Shown: positions 7,534 to 15,618 of the stretch, piece by piece
Numbering within the stretch: position 1 is the stretch's first letter
Layout of the letters: each line of letters opens with the position of its first letter
NCBI GenBank assembly: GCA_050287725.1
Contig: JBNKCL010000040.1
Coordinates: 1-64,000 of the forward strand
Source of the DNA: CBFDBF01 sp050287725
Lineage (GTDB): Bacteria; Pseudomonadota; Gammaproteobacteria; Chromatiales; Chromatiaceae
DNA length: 64,000 nt
Direction: 5' to 3'
The notes under the pieces: generated by a model
What the model was told of the DNA's origin: nothing
The model's input: the letters and a program-made list of their open reading frames with translations, nothing else
The model's database searches: none
Made by a program: the position numbers and the translations under genes

Positions 7534-8880
7534 CTAGAGCTTGCGCCGCCGGCGCCAGATCAACAGCCCGGTGGTCAGAAACAGCAACGGCAACAGGACC
7601 AGAAAACCGAGCCCGATGACAGTGCCGGCGGTGGTGGAGATCTGAAGGTTGCGGTCCGGGGCGGTGCGGGCCGGGATTTGGAGCAGTCGATCGTCCTGGC
7701 TCAGCCAGCGCACCAGGTTGAGTCCCAAGTCGAGGTTGCCGCCGTTGCCCAGGAAGGTGTTGGAGAGGAAGTCGCCGTCTCCCACCACGATGATCCGTTG
7801 TTCCTTCGGACCCAGGGAGCGGGTGAGCGCCAGCCCGAGGGTGAGGGGGCCGGCCTGCTCCCCCTGCGACTCGTTGCGTTCGATCTCGCCTGTGAGTGAG
7901 CCGGTCTCGTTCCAGGAACGGGAGAGGGTGGTGAGCAGCGGGGTGGCTTGCCACTCTTTGGAGCCGCCCGCCTCCAGGGCGGCGGCATGGGGAAACAGGG
8001 TGACGAGCTTGAAGCCCTCGGTCGCCGGGTGATGGGGATACTCCGGCACCAGAGCGACCGCCGGGTCCTCCAACCCCAGGGTGGCGGCGTTGGCGTCCAC
8101 CACGGTGCCGGGCAGGACCTGCAGGCCGAGCGTCTTGGCGATGGGTTCCAGGCCGTGGAGGGGGCCGGGGTCCAGCAACCAGAGCAGGTTGCCGCCCTGT
8201 TCAAGATAGGATCGGATACGGGTGATCTCATCCGGACGGTAATCCCCCTGCGGGCCGGCGATCACCAGCAGCGCCGTGTTGCCTGGGATCTCGACGGCGG
8301 AGGCCAGATCCAGGTGCTCGATGTGGTAGCCCTTGCGCTTCAGCTCGTCCCCGAACTGTCCCAGGTCGTGGTTGGCCTGGCCGCTGAGGCTGCGCTCGCC
8401 GTGACCTTTCAGATCGGTGATCCAGCGTTCCCCCCGTTGCAGCAGCCGCTGGATGGCGTTGCTCAGGGCCTCTTCGCTCAGCACCGTAAGGTTCTCGTTG
8501 CGTCCGCGGTAGCTGAGTCGCAACTCGCCGCTCACCTTGATGCCGAGCTGCCGGACCAGCTCCGGTTGGGTGTCGGGGTTGACGAAGGAGAACTCGATAT
8601 CGGGACGGTAGCGTTGATAGCGTTCGATCACCGCGCGGATCTGCTGCCGCAGTTCCGGGATCTCGGGGGCGTAGGAGGTGATCGTAAGCGGGGCGTCCAG
8701 TTGCGTCAGTACCTGTTGCGTGGCCTGCGACAGGCTGTTGCGAGCCCCCGCACTCCAGTCCCAGACGGTGGAGTAACGGGTGGTGAGCCAGCCGGCAAGT
8801 CCCACGACGGCCGCCAGCAACAGATAAAAGATCAGACCCTGCAGTCGGAGGAAGCGCGCTTTTCTGGTTGCCGTTTCCAT
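7534..8880 (-). CDS. GldG-like ABC transporter auxiliary protein
   Basis: A 448-residue protein with an N-terminal membrane helix (about 13-34), a large periplasmic portion and a C-terminal helix (about 420-441) ending in basic WRRRRKL. The central part carries the GldG/IFT52-like fold, with LLVIAGPQGDYRPDEI, GGNLLWLLDPGP and IIVVGDGDFLSN. Known family members pair with GldA/GldF-type ABC subunits, first described in gliding bacteroidetes but widespread in proteobacteria. It lies 6 bp after the permease gene, so it belongs to the same operon. Its cargo is unknown. Confidence 0.85.
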   Translation of the reverse strand: METATRKARFLRLQGLIFYLLLAAVVGLAGWLTTRYSTVWDWSAGARNSLSQATQQVLTQLDAPLTITSYAPEIPELRQQIRAVIERYQRYRPDIEFSFVNPDTQPELVRQLGIKVSGELRLSYRGRNENLTVLSEEALSNAIQRLLQRGERWITDLKGHGERSLSGQANHDLGQFGDELKRKGYHIEHLDLASAVEIPGNTALLVIAGPQGDYRPDEITRIRSYLEQGGNLLWLLDPGPLHGLEPIAKTLGLQVLPGTVVDANAATLGLEDPAVALVPEYPHHPATEGFKLVTLFPHAAALEAGGSKEWQATPLLTTLSRSWNETGSLTGEIERNESQGEQAGPLTLGLALTRSLGPKEQRIIVVGDGDFLSNTFLGNGGNLDLGLNLVRWLSQDDRLLQIPARTAPDRNLQISTTAGTVIGLGFLVLLPLLFLTTGLLIWRRRRKL

Positions 8881-8886
8881 GCCGGG

Positions 8887-9636
8887 TCAGTCGAAGGTGC
8901 GGCGGCTTTCCAGCCGGTGGATGGTAAGGAGCAGGAAGGCGGCGATCAGCAGCAGGAAATAGAACAGATCGCCGCTCCGGACCAGTCCCGACAGCAACGA
9001 CTGCAAGTGACCGGCCGGGGAGAGCCAGGTGAACAGCGGGCTGCCCCCGGCCTGGGCGCCGGCCGTCAACGACAACATGCTGAGAAACAGCAGCAGGCCG
9101 TAGGTGGAGACCGCCGCCACCGCCGGTCGTGCGGTGAGGCTGGAGAGGAACAGCCCGATGGCCCCGAAGGCGGCAAGCTGGAGGGCCAGCCCGACCACCC
9201 CGGCCGCCAGCTTGCCGAGGTCCAGATTCCCTCCTGTCAGCAACGAAAGCGGCATCAGTATGGCCAGCAGCAGCATGATCCCGAGGGGGACCAGCAGCGC
9301 CAGGTATTTGCCCAGCACGATCCGGGTGAGGGAGACGGGGGACGCCAGCAGCAGACTGAAGGTGTTGCTGCGATACTCCTCGCTGAACAGGCGCATGCTC
9401 AGCAAGGGCAACAGCAGCATGGCGATCACGGCGGTGCTGTCCAGCAGCGGCGTGGCCACCAGATCGGTGACGCCGGGGGCGGCGGCCAGCGCCCCCAGCC
9501 GGGGTTGCAGCTCCAGATATTGCTCCAGCTGCACCAGGAACAGCCAGGCCAGCAACAGTTGCAGCACCCCGAACAAGACCCACGCCAGGGGCGAGAGGAA
9601 CAGGCTGCGCAACTCGCGGCGGAGGATGGCCAGCAT
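8887..9636 (-). CDS. ABC-2 type transporter permease, GldF-like
   Basis: A 249-residue integral membrane protein with about six predicted helices, starting MLAILRRELRSLFLSPLAW, a typical ABC-2 permease N-terminus. RLFSEEYRSNTFSLLLASP is the conserved cytoplasmic coupling segment after helix 2. It lies between the ATPase and GldG-like genes with spacings of 1 bp and 6 bp. It forms the membrane channel of the complex; whether the system exports a lipid, a protein or something else cannot be read from the sequence. Confidence 0.88.
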   Translation of the reverse strand: MLAILRRELRSLFLSPLAWVLFGVLQLLLAWLFLVQLEQYLELQPRLGALAAAPGVTDLVATPLLDSTAVIAMLLLPLLSMRLFSEEYRSNTFSLLLASPVSLTRIVLGKYLALLVPLGIMLLLAILMPLSLLTGGNLDLGKLAAGVVGLALQLAAFGAIGLFLSSLTARPAVAAVSTYGLLLFLSMLSLTAGAQAGGSPLFTWLSPAGHLQSLLSGLVRSGDLFYFLLLIAAFLLLTIHRLESRRTFD

Positions 9637-9637
9637 C

Positions 9638-10582
9638 TCAGTGGATCTCCTGGGCGGTGAGCCGGGTGAAGATCTGCTCCAGGTCGCGCCGTTCCGGGGT
9701 CAGTTCCCGCAGGCCCCAGCCGCCGGTCACCAGTTGTTCGGCCAGGGTCTCCGGCGTGCCGTGCGCTGTCAGCAGGATCCGGAATCGTCCCCCGCCCATC
9801 GGCTCCGCCCCGGCTACGCCATTCAGCGCCGCCAAGGCCTCCGGCGCCGGCGGGGTGGCCAGGGTGATCCGTACGGTGTGTTCGGCCTCTTTTTGGGTCT
9901 CTGACAGGCTGTCGCTGAACACCACCCGCCCCTGGTGCAGGATCAGCACCCGGTCGCACACCATCTCCACCTCCGGCAGGATGTGGGTGGAGAGCAGCAC
10001 CCCGTGTTCCTCCCCCAAGCCCCGGATCAGGGTCCGGATCTCCTGGATCTGGTTGGGATCCAGCCCGCTGGTGGGTTCATCCAGGATCACCACCTCCGGC
10101 TGGTGCAGGATGGCCTGGGCGATCCCCAGCCGCTGCCGGTACCCTTTGGAGAGATTGGCGATCAGCCGATTGCCGCTGGCCTCCAGGCCGCAGCGCTCTT
10201 TGGCGCGCGCCGTGGCCGGCGCGATCCCGGATTTGGGGATGCGATGCAGCCGGGCGCAGAACCGGAGGTATTCGTCCACCGTCAGCTCCGGGTAGAGGGG
10301 CGGTTGCTCCGGCAGATAGCCCAGGACACGCTTGGCCTGGGTGGGCTGTTCCAGCAGATCGATGCCGTTCAGGCGAATGGTTCCGGCGGTGGGGGCCAGG
10401 CCGCCGCTGAGCATGCGCATGGTGGTGGATTTGCCGGCGCCGTTGGGGCCCAGGAAGCCCAGCACCTCGCCGCGCTGGAGTTGGAAACTGACCTCTTGTA
10501 CCGCCCGCAGTTGTCCGTAGTTGCGGCAGAGGTTCTCGATCTCGATCAAGGGGGTCGCGTGGTCGCCGGTGCCGTGCCTCAT
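9638..10582 (-). CDS. ABC transporter ATP-binding protein, GldA-like
   Basis: A 314-residue ATPase from ATG 10582; the frame stays open upstream but that part overlaps mgtE. It has Walker A GPNGAGKS, signature LSKGYRQRLG, Walker B VVILDEPTSGLDP and the H-loop LSTHIL. The extended C-terminal region matches the GldA/CcmA branch that powers ABC-2 exporters. It is the first gene of the ATPase-permease-GldG-DUF4340 set and starts 4 bp after mgtE ends, so it may be transcribed with mgtE. Confidence 0.9.
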   Translation of the reverse strand: MRHGTGDHATPLIEIENLCRNYGQLRAVQEVSFQLQRGEVLGFLGPNGAGKSTTMRMLSGGLAPTAGTIRLNGIDLLEQPTQAKRVLGYLPEQPPLYPELTVDEYLRFCARLHRIPKSGIAPATARAKERCGLEASGNRLIANLSKGYRQRLGIAQAILHQPEVVILDEPTSGLDPNQIQEIRTLIRGLGEEHGVLLSTHILPEVEMVCDRVLILHQGRVVFSDSLSETQKEAEHTVRITLATPPAPEALAALNGVAGAEPMGGGRFRILLTAHGTPETLAEQLVTGGWGLRELTPERRDLEQIFTRLTAQEIH

Positions 10583-10586
10583 GCTC

Positions 10587-11951
10587 CTACCCCAGATAGA
10601 GGGTGGCCGATCCCAGGAATGCGATAAAACCGACCACATCGGTGACCGTAGTCAACAGTACGCCGCCCGCCAGGGCCGGGTCGATGCCCGCCCTCTTCAG
10701 CAGCAGCGGCAGCATCGCGCCGGTAAAGGCCGCACACAGCAGGTTGATGGAGAGCGCGAATCCGATCAGAACGGCGATCGCGCCGCTGTCGAACCAGGTA
10801 CCCGCGACCACGGCCACCAGTCCCGCCCAGATCACGCCGTTCAGGAGGCCTACGCCCACCTCCTTGAGCAACAGCCGGCGCGCGTTTTTGCTGGAGAGCT
10901 GTCCCAGGGCGATGCCGCGGATGGTCAGGGTGAGGGTCTGGGAACCGGCGATTCCGCCCATGCTGGCGACGATCGGCATCAACACCGCCAGCGCCACCAT
11001 CTTTTCGATGGTGGCCTCGAACCGCCCGATCACCCAGGAGGCGAGGAAGGCGGTGATCAGATTCAGCCCCAGCCACAAGGCGCGGTGACGGGCGCTGACC
11101 AGCACCGGCGCGAACATGTCCACATCCTCCGACAGACCGGCCCGGCCCATGAAGACGTGCTCCCCCTCCTCGCGGATCAGGTCCACCACGTCGTCCACGG
11201 TGATGCGTCCCAGCAGCCGGCCGTCGTCATCGATGACCGGCGCGGAGAGCAGGTCATGGCGTTCGAAACGCTTGGCCACCTGGCTGTCCTCCCAGCTGGC
11301 GGGGATCGCCTTGATGTCCAGCGACATCACCTCGGCCACGGTGTCCTCCGGGTCGTGGGTGAGCAGGTCTGCGAGCGACAGCATGCCGAGGTATTTCCCT
11401 TCCCGGTTGATCACGATCAGGCTGTCGGTGTGGGGCGGCATCTTGTCCTTCAGCAGGCGCAGATAGCGCATCACCACGTCCAGGGTCACCTCCGGGCGGA
11501 CGGTGACGGTGTCCGGGTTCATCAGGCCGCCGGCGGTGTCCTCCGGGTAGGAGAGGACCGCTTCCAGGCGCCTGCGGTTCTGGGTGTCGAGGGAGGCGAG
11601 GATCTCGCGGGTGATGTAGTGGGGCAGTTCCTGGACCAGGTCGGCCAGGTCGTCCATGTCCAGCCCTTCACTGACCGCCACCAGTTGTTCCGGCTCCATC
11701 CGGCTGATGAGGTCGGCGCGCACGTCGTCCGCCAGCTCCATCAATACGTCACCGGCGTTCTCCTCATTCACCAGACGCCAGACGATGACGCGCTCGGCGA
11801 TCGGAAGTCCTTCCAGCAGATGGGCGATTTCACCGGAGGCGAGCGCGTTGATCAGGCGCCCGGAGTGCTGCATGGTGCCGCTGTCCAGCATCTCTTGGAG
11901 CCGTTGCAGGCGGGTCAGCTGATTCTCATTGGCGGCCTGTTCGGATGACAT
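10587..11951 (-). CDS. mgtE: Magnesium transporter MgtE
   Basis: A 454-residue Mg2+ channel. The N-terminal superhelical MgtE_N domain has ALASGEIAHLLEGLP. Two CBS domains around residues 140-255 bind Mg2+ and gate the pore. The C-terminal half has about five membrane helices with GGIAGSQTLTL and PALAGGVLLTTVTDVVGF, the conserved MgtE pore segments. It lies downstream of the PTS genes, the order seen in pseudomonads and relatives. A 177-bp spacer precedes it and may contain its own promoter; I could not recognise a Mg2+ riboswitch there. Confidence 0.93.
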   Translation of the reverse strand: MSSEQAANENQLTRLQRLQEMLDSGTMQHSGRLINALASGEIAHLLEGLPIAERVIVWRLVNEENAGDVLMELADDVRADLISRMEPEQLVAVSEGLDMDDLADLVQELPHYITREILASLDTQNRRRLEAVLSYPEDTAGGLMNPDTVTVRPEVTLDVVMRYLRLLKDKMPPHTDSLIVINREGKYLGMLSLADLLTHDPEDTVAEVMSLDIKAIPASWEDSQVAKRFERHDLLSAPVIDDDGRLLGRITVDDVVDLIREEGEHVFMGRAGLSEDVDMFAPVLVSARHRALWLGLNLITAFLASWVIGRFEATIEKMVALAVLMPIVASMGGIAGSQTLTLTIRGIALGQLSSKNARRLLLKEVGVGLLNGVIWAGLVAVVAGTWFDSGAIAVLIGFALSINLLCAAFTGAMLPLLLKRAGIDPALAGGVLLTTVTDVVGFIAFLGSATLYLG

Positions 11952-12128
11952 GATGCAGCGTATTCCTTGTAAACGACGGGGCGACGGACGAGATACAGGT
12001 CGACGATGCTGAACCCGTGCACAGTGTAGCAGGACGGGCCTGTGATCGGGAGGGGGAGGGGGTGATTGTTGGCGTTTGGGCCGCGTTTCGGGCTGCGACG
12101 GCGGTGCGCGAGCCGGAGATGAGCGCTG

Positions 12129-12398
12129 TTACTCGGCTTCGCCGAAGCGATTTTGCACCAGATCTTCGAGCGCGTCGGCGGCCTCCGCTTCATCCTCGCC
12201 GTCGGTGATCAGGGTGACGGTCGTACCCTGGGCGGCGGCCAGCATCATCACTCCCAGGATGCTTTTGCCGTTCACCTGCTGATTGTTGTACGCAAGGTGC
12301 ACCTCGCTGGCATAACGGCTGGCATAGGTGACGAATTTCGCGGCCGCCCGGGCGTGCAATCCGAGTTTGTTGACGATGGCGAGCTCCCGCTGAATCAT
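12129..12398 (-). CDS. Phosphocarrier protein HPr
   Basis: An 89-residue HPr of the phosphotransferase system. The start at ATG 12398 overlaps the EIIA stop (ATGA), giving MIQRELAIVNKLGLHARAA. His15 in GLHARAA is the phosphotransfer residue. Ser46 in NGKSILGVMML is the regulatory site phosphorylated by HPr kinase, which is also encoded here. With no sugar-specific EII genes nearby, it should act in regulatory phosphorelays. The expected donor, enzyme I, is not in the window. Confidence 0.93.
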   Translation of the reverse strand: MIQRELAIVNKLGLHARAAAKFVTYASRYASEVHLAYNNQQVNGKSILGVMMLAAAQGTTVTLITDGEDEAEAADALEDLVQNRFGEAE

Positions 12399-12808
12399 GA
12401 ATCCATACCGGGATTCTCTGTGGGCGGGCACTCGATGATACTGGCGCGGGCGCCGCTTAACGCCTTCTCTGTGACGTGCGCAAGATCCTGTTCCGCGTAG
12501 TTGAGCACTTTCACTACCATCGAGAGATTGACTCCGGCCAGGACGTTTACCTTGCCGGGTTGTTGCAGGGCGGTGGCGATATTGCTGGGGGTGGAGCCGT
12601 AAAGGTCGGTGAGGATCAGTACTCCGTCGCCTTCATCCAGGGTGACCAACAGGCGTTCCGCTTCCCGTTGCAGGCGGTCACGGTTGGAGTTGTCCTCTAC
12701 CGCCAGCGCCCGCGCCCGCAAGGGGCAGAAACCCAATACATTGACGGCGTTTTGCAACAGGGCGGTGCCGGTGTTGCCGTGCGTAATCAACAGCAGTCCG
12801 ACGCTCAT
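12395..12808 (-). CDS. PTS EIIA component, mannose/fructose family
   Basis: A 137-residue stand-alone EIIA-Man domain. The start at 12808 overlaps the rapZ stop by 4 bp (ATGA). MSVGLLLITHGNTG carries the phosphorylatable His10, and ILTDLYGSTPSNIA and the AGVNLSMVV segment are family blocks. No IIB, IIC or IID domain is present, so it is probably a regulatory phospho-acceptor for HPr rather than a transporter part. Gene order rapZ-EIIA-HPr is conserved in many beta- and gammaproteobacteria. Confidence 0.9.
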   Translation of the reverse strand: MSVGLLLITHGNTGTALLQNAVNVLGFCPLRARALAVEDNSNRDRLQREAERLLVTLDEGDGVLILTDLYGSTPSNIATALQQPGKVNVLAGVNLSMVVKVLNYAEQDLAHVTEKALSGARASIIECPPTENPGMDS

Positions 12809-13662
12809 GACAGCTCCCGGTGGCGGGTGAGCGCCTGCCGGCCCTGTTCCTGGAAGTGGGCGGCGAGCCGCTCCACCAGATACACCGAGCGGTGTTGGCC
12901 GCCGGTGCAACCGAGGGCCACGGTGAGATAGTTCCGGCCGTCCGCTTCGAAGGACGGAATCCAGCGCTCCAGAAAACCGGTGATATCCTGCAGCAGTTCC
13001 AGCACGTGGGGGCCTTGCTCCAGAAATTGCTCCACCGCGGGGTCGAGGCCGCTGAGGGGGCGCAGGTTCGCTTCCCAGTGGGGGTTCGGGAGACAGCGCA
13101 CGTCGAACACGAAATCGGCATCCCGCGGTACCCCGTGCTTATAGCCGAAGGACTGAAACAGCAGCGATATCGTGGGTTCCGGCTTATCGTCCAAACGGCC
13201 GCGGATGATGTCGCGCAGCTGGTGCTGATTGGTATGGGTGGTGTCGATACGCAGATCGGCATCGCGCTGAAACGGTTCCAGCAGGGTGCGTTCCGTCTGG
13301 ATCGCCTCGGCCAGCGTGCGCTGCCGGTCCGAAAGCGGATGCTTGCGGCGGGTCTCGCTGAAGCGTTTGATCAGGGTGTCGTCCTGGGCCTCCAGAAACA
13401 CGATATGGCACTCGATTCCGTTTTCCCGGATCTCCCGCACCAGCTGCGGCAACTCCCGCAGATTATCGTGTTGGTTGCGGGCGTCGATGCCCACGGCGGT
13501 GCGCCGGTAGACCCCGGACGGATTCTCGGTCAGCTCCTGCGCCAGAGCCCGCAGCAGGCACATCGGCAGGTTGTCGATGCAGTAGTATCCGAGATCCTCC
13601 AGGGTATGCAGGGCGATACTTTTGCCGGATCCCGATAGGCCGGTGATGATGATCAGCTTCAT
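12805..13662 (-). CDS. rapZ: RNase adapter protein RapZ
   Basis: A 285-residue P-loop protein. The start at 13662 gives MKLIIITGLSGSGKS with Walker A at residues 8-15. The C-terminal domain carries GCTGGQHRSVYLVERLA, characteristic of RapZ/YvcJ. In enterobacteria RapZ binds GlcN6P and guides RNase E to the GlmZ sRNA; elsewhere it is an ATP/GTP-binding regulator. It is preceded by a 165-bp AT-rich spacer after hprK, so a separate promoter for rapZ-EIIA-HPr is plausible. Confidence 0.94.
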   Translation of the reverse strand: MKLIIITGLSGSGKSIALHTLEDLGYYCIDNLPMCLLRALAQELTENPSGVYRRTAVGIDARNQHDNLRELPQLVREIRENGIECHIVFLEAQDDTLIKRFSETRRKHPLSDRQRTLAEAIQTERTLLEPFQRDADLRIDTTHTNQHQLRDIIRGRLDDKPEPTISLLFQSFGYKHGVPRDADFVFDVRCLPNPHWEANLRPLSGLDPAVEQFLEQGPHVLELLQDITGFLERWIPSFEADGRNYLTVALGCTGGQHRSVYLVERLAAHFQEQGRQALTRHRELS

Positions 13663-13827
13663 GGCATGTCGCAGGCGGCTGATAGTGGAAAATAGGGGGC
13701 GCAGTATATCGTAGAACCCCACAAAATTAATCTTTTCCTTTTCTGCGGCGTTATTGCCTTCTTCAAAGGAAAATATTCAATTTTGCAATAGGTTCGTACA
13801 GAAGGGGGGGCGGGACCGGGAAGGCGG

Positions 13828-14778
13828 TCAGGATTTGCGGTTCGCCTCGATCATGGACCGTTGCCGGGCGATAAAGTCCTCGATGGCGTTATAACCCTGG
13901 AGTTGCTGGATGTGCTGGCGGACGATGGTCTCCGCCAGGATGGCCAGTTCCCGGCCGGCGATCACCGGCAGGGTCACCTCCGGGATCCGGATACCGAGCA
14001 GCTCCCGCTCTGAGAACCCCCCTTGCAGCCGGTCGATGGCGCACAGCTCCGACTCCTCCATCCGTTTCAGATGGATGATCAAATGCAGCCCCTTTTTTCT
14101 CTTGATGGCGCTGTCCCCGAACATCTTCCGGATATTCAGCAAACCCATCCCGCGCACTTCCAGGAAATCGCGCAGCAAGGGGGGGCAGGCGCCGCTGATA
14201 TTGTCGGGGGTGACGCGGACGAACTCGGGGGCGTCATCGGCGATCAGGCGGTTCCCGCGGGCGATCAGTTCCAGCGCCAGTTCGCTCTTGCCCACCGCGC
14301 TGCCGCCGGTAAGCAGCACCCCCATGCCCAGGATCTCCAGAAACACGCCGTGCACCGTTTGGCGTTCCGCCAGGGCGTAGGTGAGGTGGTGCTGGATGTG
14401 ATCCAGCAGAACGTTGGTGGGGAGCGGCGAACGCAGCAGCGGGGTGTCGGTCCGTTCGGCCTGGTGCAGAAACTCCTCATCGACCTGCAGATCTTCGGCG
14501 ATCACCACCGCTGCCGGGCGGCATTGGAACAGCTTCTCCGCCGCCTCCTTCTGGAGTGTCTGCTCCATGGTATGAAAAGAGGCGAGTTCCGCCGACCCTA
14601 TCAACTGGACCCGGTAGGGATGCAACCAATTGAACGGCCCCACCAAACCCTGGGTCTCGGTCTCCGGACACTCCTCTTCCAGATGGCGATCGGCTCCCTG
14701 GCGGCCGGCCAGCCAGCGGAGCCCCAGCTTTTCCTGCAGGGCTTCGACCAACTCACCGGTGGTGGTCATTCGCTTCAT
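13828..14778 (-). CDS. hprK: HPr kinase/phosphorylase
   Basis: A 316-residue enzyme from ATG 14778, whose ATG overlaps the ptsN stop; an in-frame ATG nine bases later is an alternative. Walker A GGSAVGKSE precedes the HprK signature LEVRGMGLLNIRKMFG. The enzyme phosphorylates and dephosphorylates Ser46 of HPr, and the HPr of this cluster carries Ser46. HprK is absent from enteric bacteria but present in many other proteobacteria next to rapZ and EIIA-Man. It is cytosolic and probably links energy state to the regulatory PTS. Confidence 0.94.
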   Translation of the reverse strand: MKRMTTTGELVEALQEKLGLRWLAGRQGADRHLEEECPETETQGLVGPFNWLHPYRVQLIGSAELASFHTMEQTLQKEAAEKLFQCRPAAVVIAEDLQVDEEFLHQAERTDTPLLRSPLPTNVLLDHIQHHLTYALAERQTVHGVFLEILGMGVLLTGGSAVGKSELALELIARGNRLIADDAPEFVRVTPDNISGACPPLLRDFLEVRGMGLLNIRKMFGDSAIKRKKGLHLIIHLKRMEESELCAIDRLQGGFSERELLGIRIPEVTLPVIAGRELAILAETIVRQHIQQLQGYNAIEDFIARQRSMIEANRKS

Positions 14779-15245
14779 GCGTTTTGGCGGTCGTTTGTAT
14801 GGCTCAGGATCTGATCCAGGATCTCGCCGGAACTCGGCGCCTTCCGCAGACGGGCGCACAACTGCGCATCTTGAAACAGTTTGGCAAGCTGCGCCAGCAA
14901 CTGCAAGTGCTCCTCAGTGGCTGATTCGGGTACCAGCAGGCCGAAGATCAGGTCGGCCGGCTGACTGTCGATGGCGTCGAAATCGATGGGGTTTTCCAGT
15001 TGCAGAAACGCCCCACGCGCCTCCTCGATTCCCGGCACCCGGGCATGGGGCAGGGCGATGCCGTGCCCCAGGCCGGTGCTGCCGAGTCGTTCCCGCTCGA
15101 GAAGTTTGTCGAACACCGTATTCTCATCGAGTTCGGTCGCGGAGAGCGACAGTAACCTGGCAAGCTCCTGCAGCGCCCGTTTCTTGCTGCTTGCCGGATC
15201 GCGGCAACCGATTCGCTCGACGGTCAGAAAGTTTGTAGGAAACAA
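14775..15245 (-). CDS. ptsN: PTS IIA-like nitrogen regulatory protein PtsN (EIIA-Ntr)
   Basis: A 156-residue EIIA-Ntr protein. GHGIALPHAR holds the phosphoacceptor His67, and AFLQLENPIDFDAID and HLQLLAQLAKLF are typical blocks. It acts in the PTS-Ntr relay (EI-Ntr, HPr/NPr, EIIA-Ntr), affecting potassium and nitrogen physiology by protein contacts. It sits in the standard rpoN-hpf-ptsN order. Its stop overlaps the hprK start, so translation is probably coupled. Confidence 0.94.
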   Translation of the reverse strand: MFPTNFLTVERIGCRDPASSKKRALQELARLLSLSATELDENTVFDKLLERERLGSTGLGHGIALPHARVPGIEEARGAFLQLENPIDFDAIDSQPADLIFGLLVPESATEEHLQLLAQLAKLFQDAQLCARLRKAPSSGEILDQILSHTNDRQNA

Positions 15246-15265
15246 GGTTTGACTCCAGACCCGGT

Positions 15266-15595
15266 TTAACCGCCTGCCGTTTGTGTTCCGTTGGTACGGG
15301 TGCTGCGGTGGTGATCGGTAGTTTTCTCTTTCTGCTTTTTCACCTGCCGGTCCAGTTTGTCCACCAGGCCGTCGATGGCGGCGTACATATCTTCCTCGAC
15401 CGCCTGGGCATGCAGGTCGGCGCCGTTGACATGCAAGGTCGCTTCCGCCTTTTGCCTCACCTTTTCCACACTGAGTACGACATGCACGTTGGTGACTTGA
15501 TCAAAATGACGTGCCAGCCGTTCGAACTTTGAATTTACATAGTTGTGCAGTGCTGCGGTGATGTCGACGTGATGACCGGTGATGCTGATTTGCAT
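15266..15595 (-). CDS. hpf: Ribosome hibernation-promoting factor
   Basis: A 109-residue short-form HPF/YfiA-family protein. It starts MQISITGHHVDIT and contains VNSKFERLARHFDQVTNVHVVLSVEK and an AAIDGLVDKLDRQVKK helix, followed by a basic tail. It binds the small ribosomal subunit in stationary phase and helps form inactive 100S particles. It lies 23 bp downstream of rpoN in the conserved order. Confidence 0.93.
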   Translation of the reverse strand: MQISITGHHVDITAALHNYVNSKFERLARHFDQVTNVHVVLSVEKVRQKAEATLHVNGADLHAQAVEEDMYAAIDGLVDKLDRQVKKQKEKTTDHHRSTRTNGTQTAGG

Positions 15596-15618
15596 GGTTT
15601 ACTCCTTATAGTAGTCGC

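Noticed and set aside
7948..9660. Long plus-strand open frame opposite the GldG/permease genes
   Set aside because: It is Gln/Gly-rich low-complexity translation antisense to well-recognised ABC genes; GC-rich codon bias commonly opens the opposite strand.
11952..12128. Possible Mg2+ riboswitch before mgtE
   Set aside because: No M-box-like conserved blocks could be recognised; the spacer is most simply a promoter or intercistronic region.
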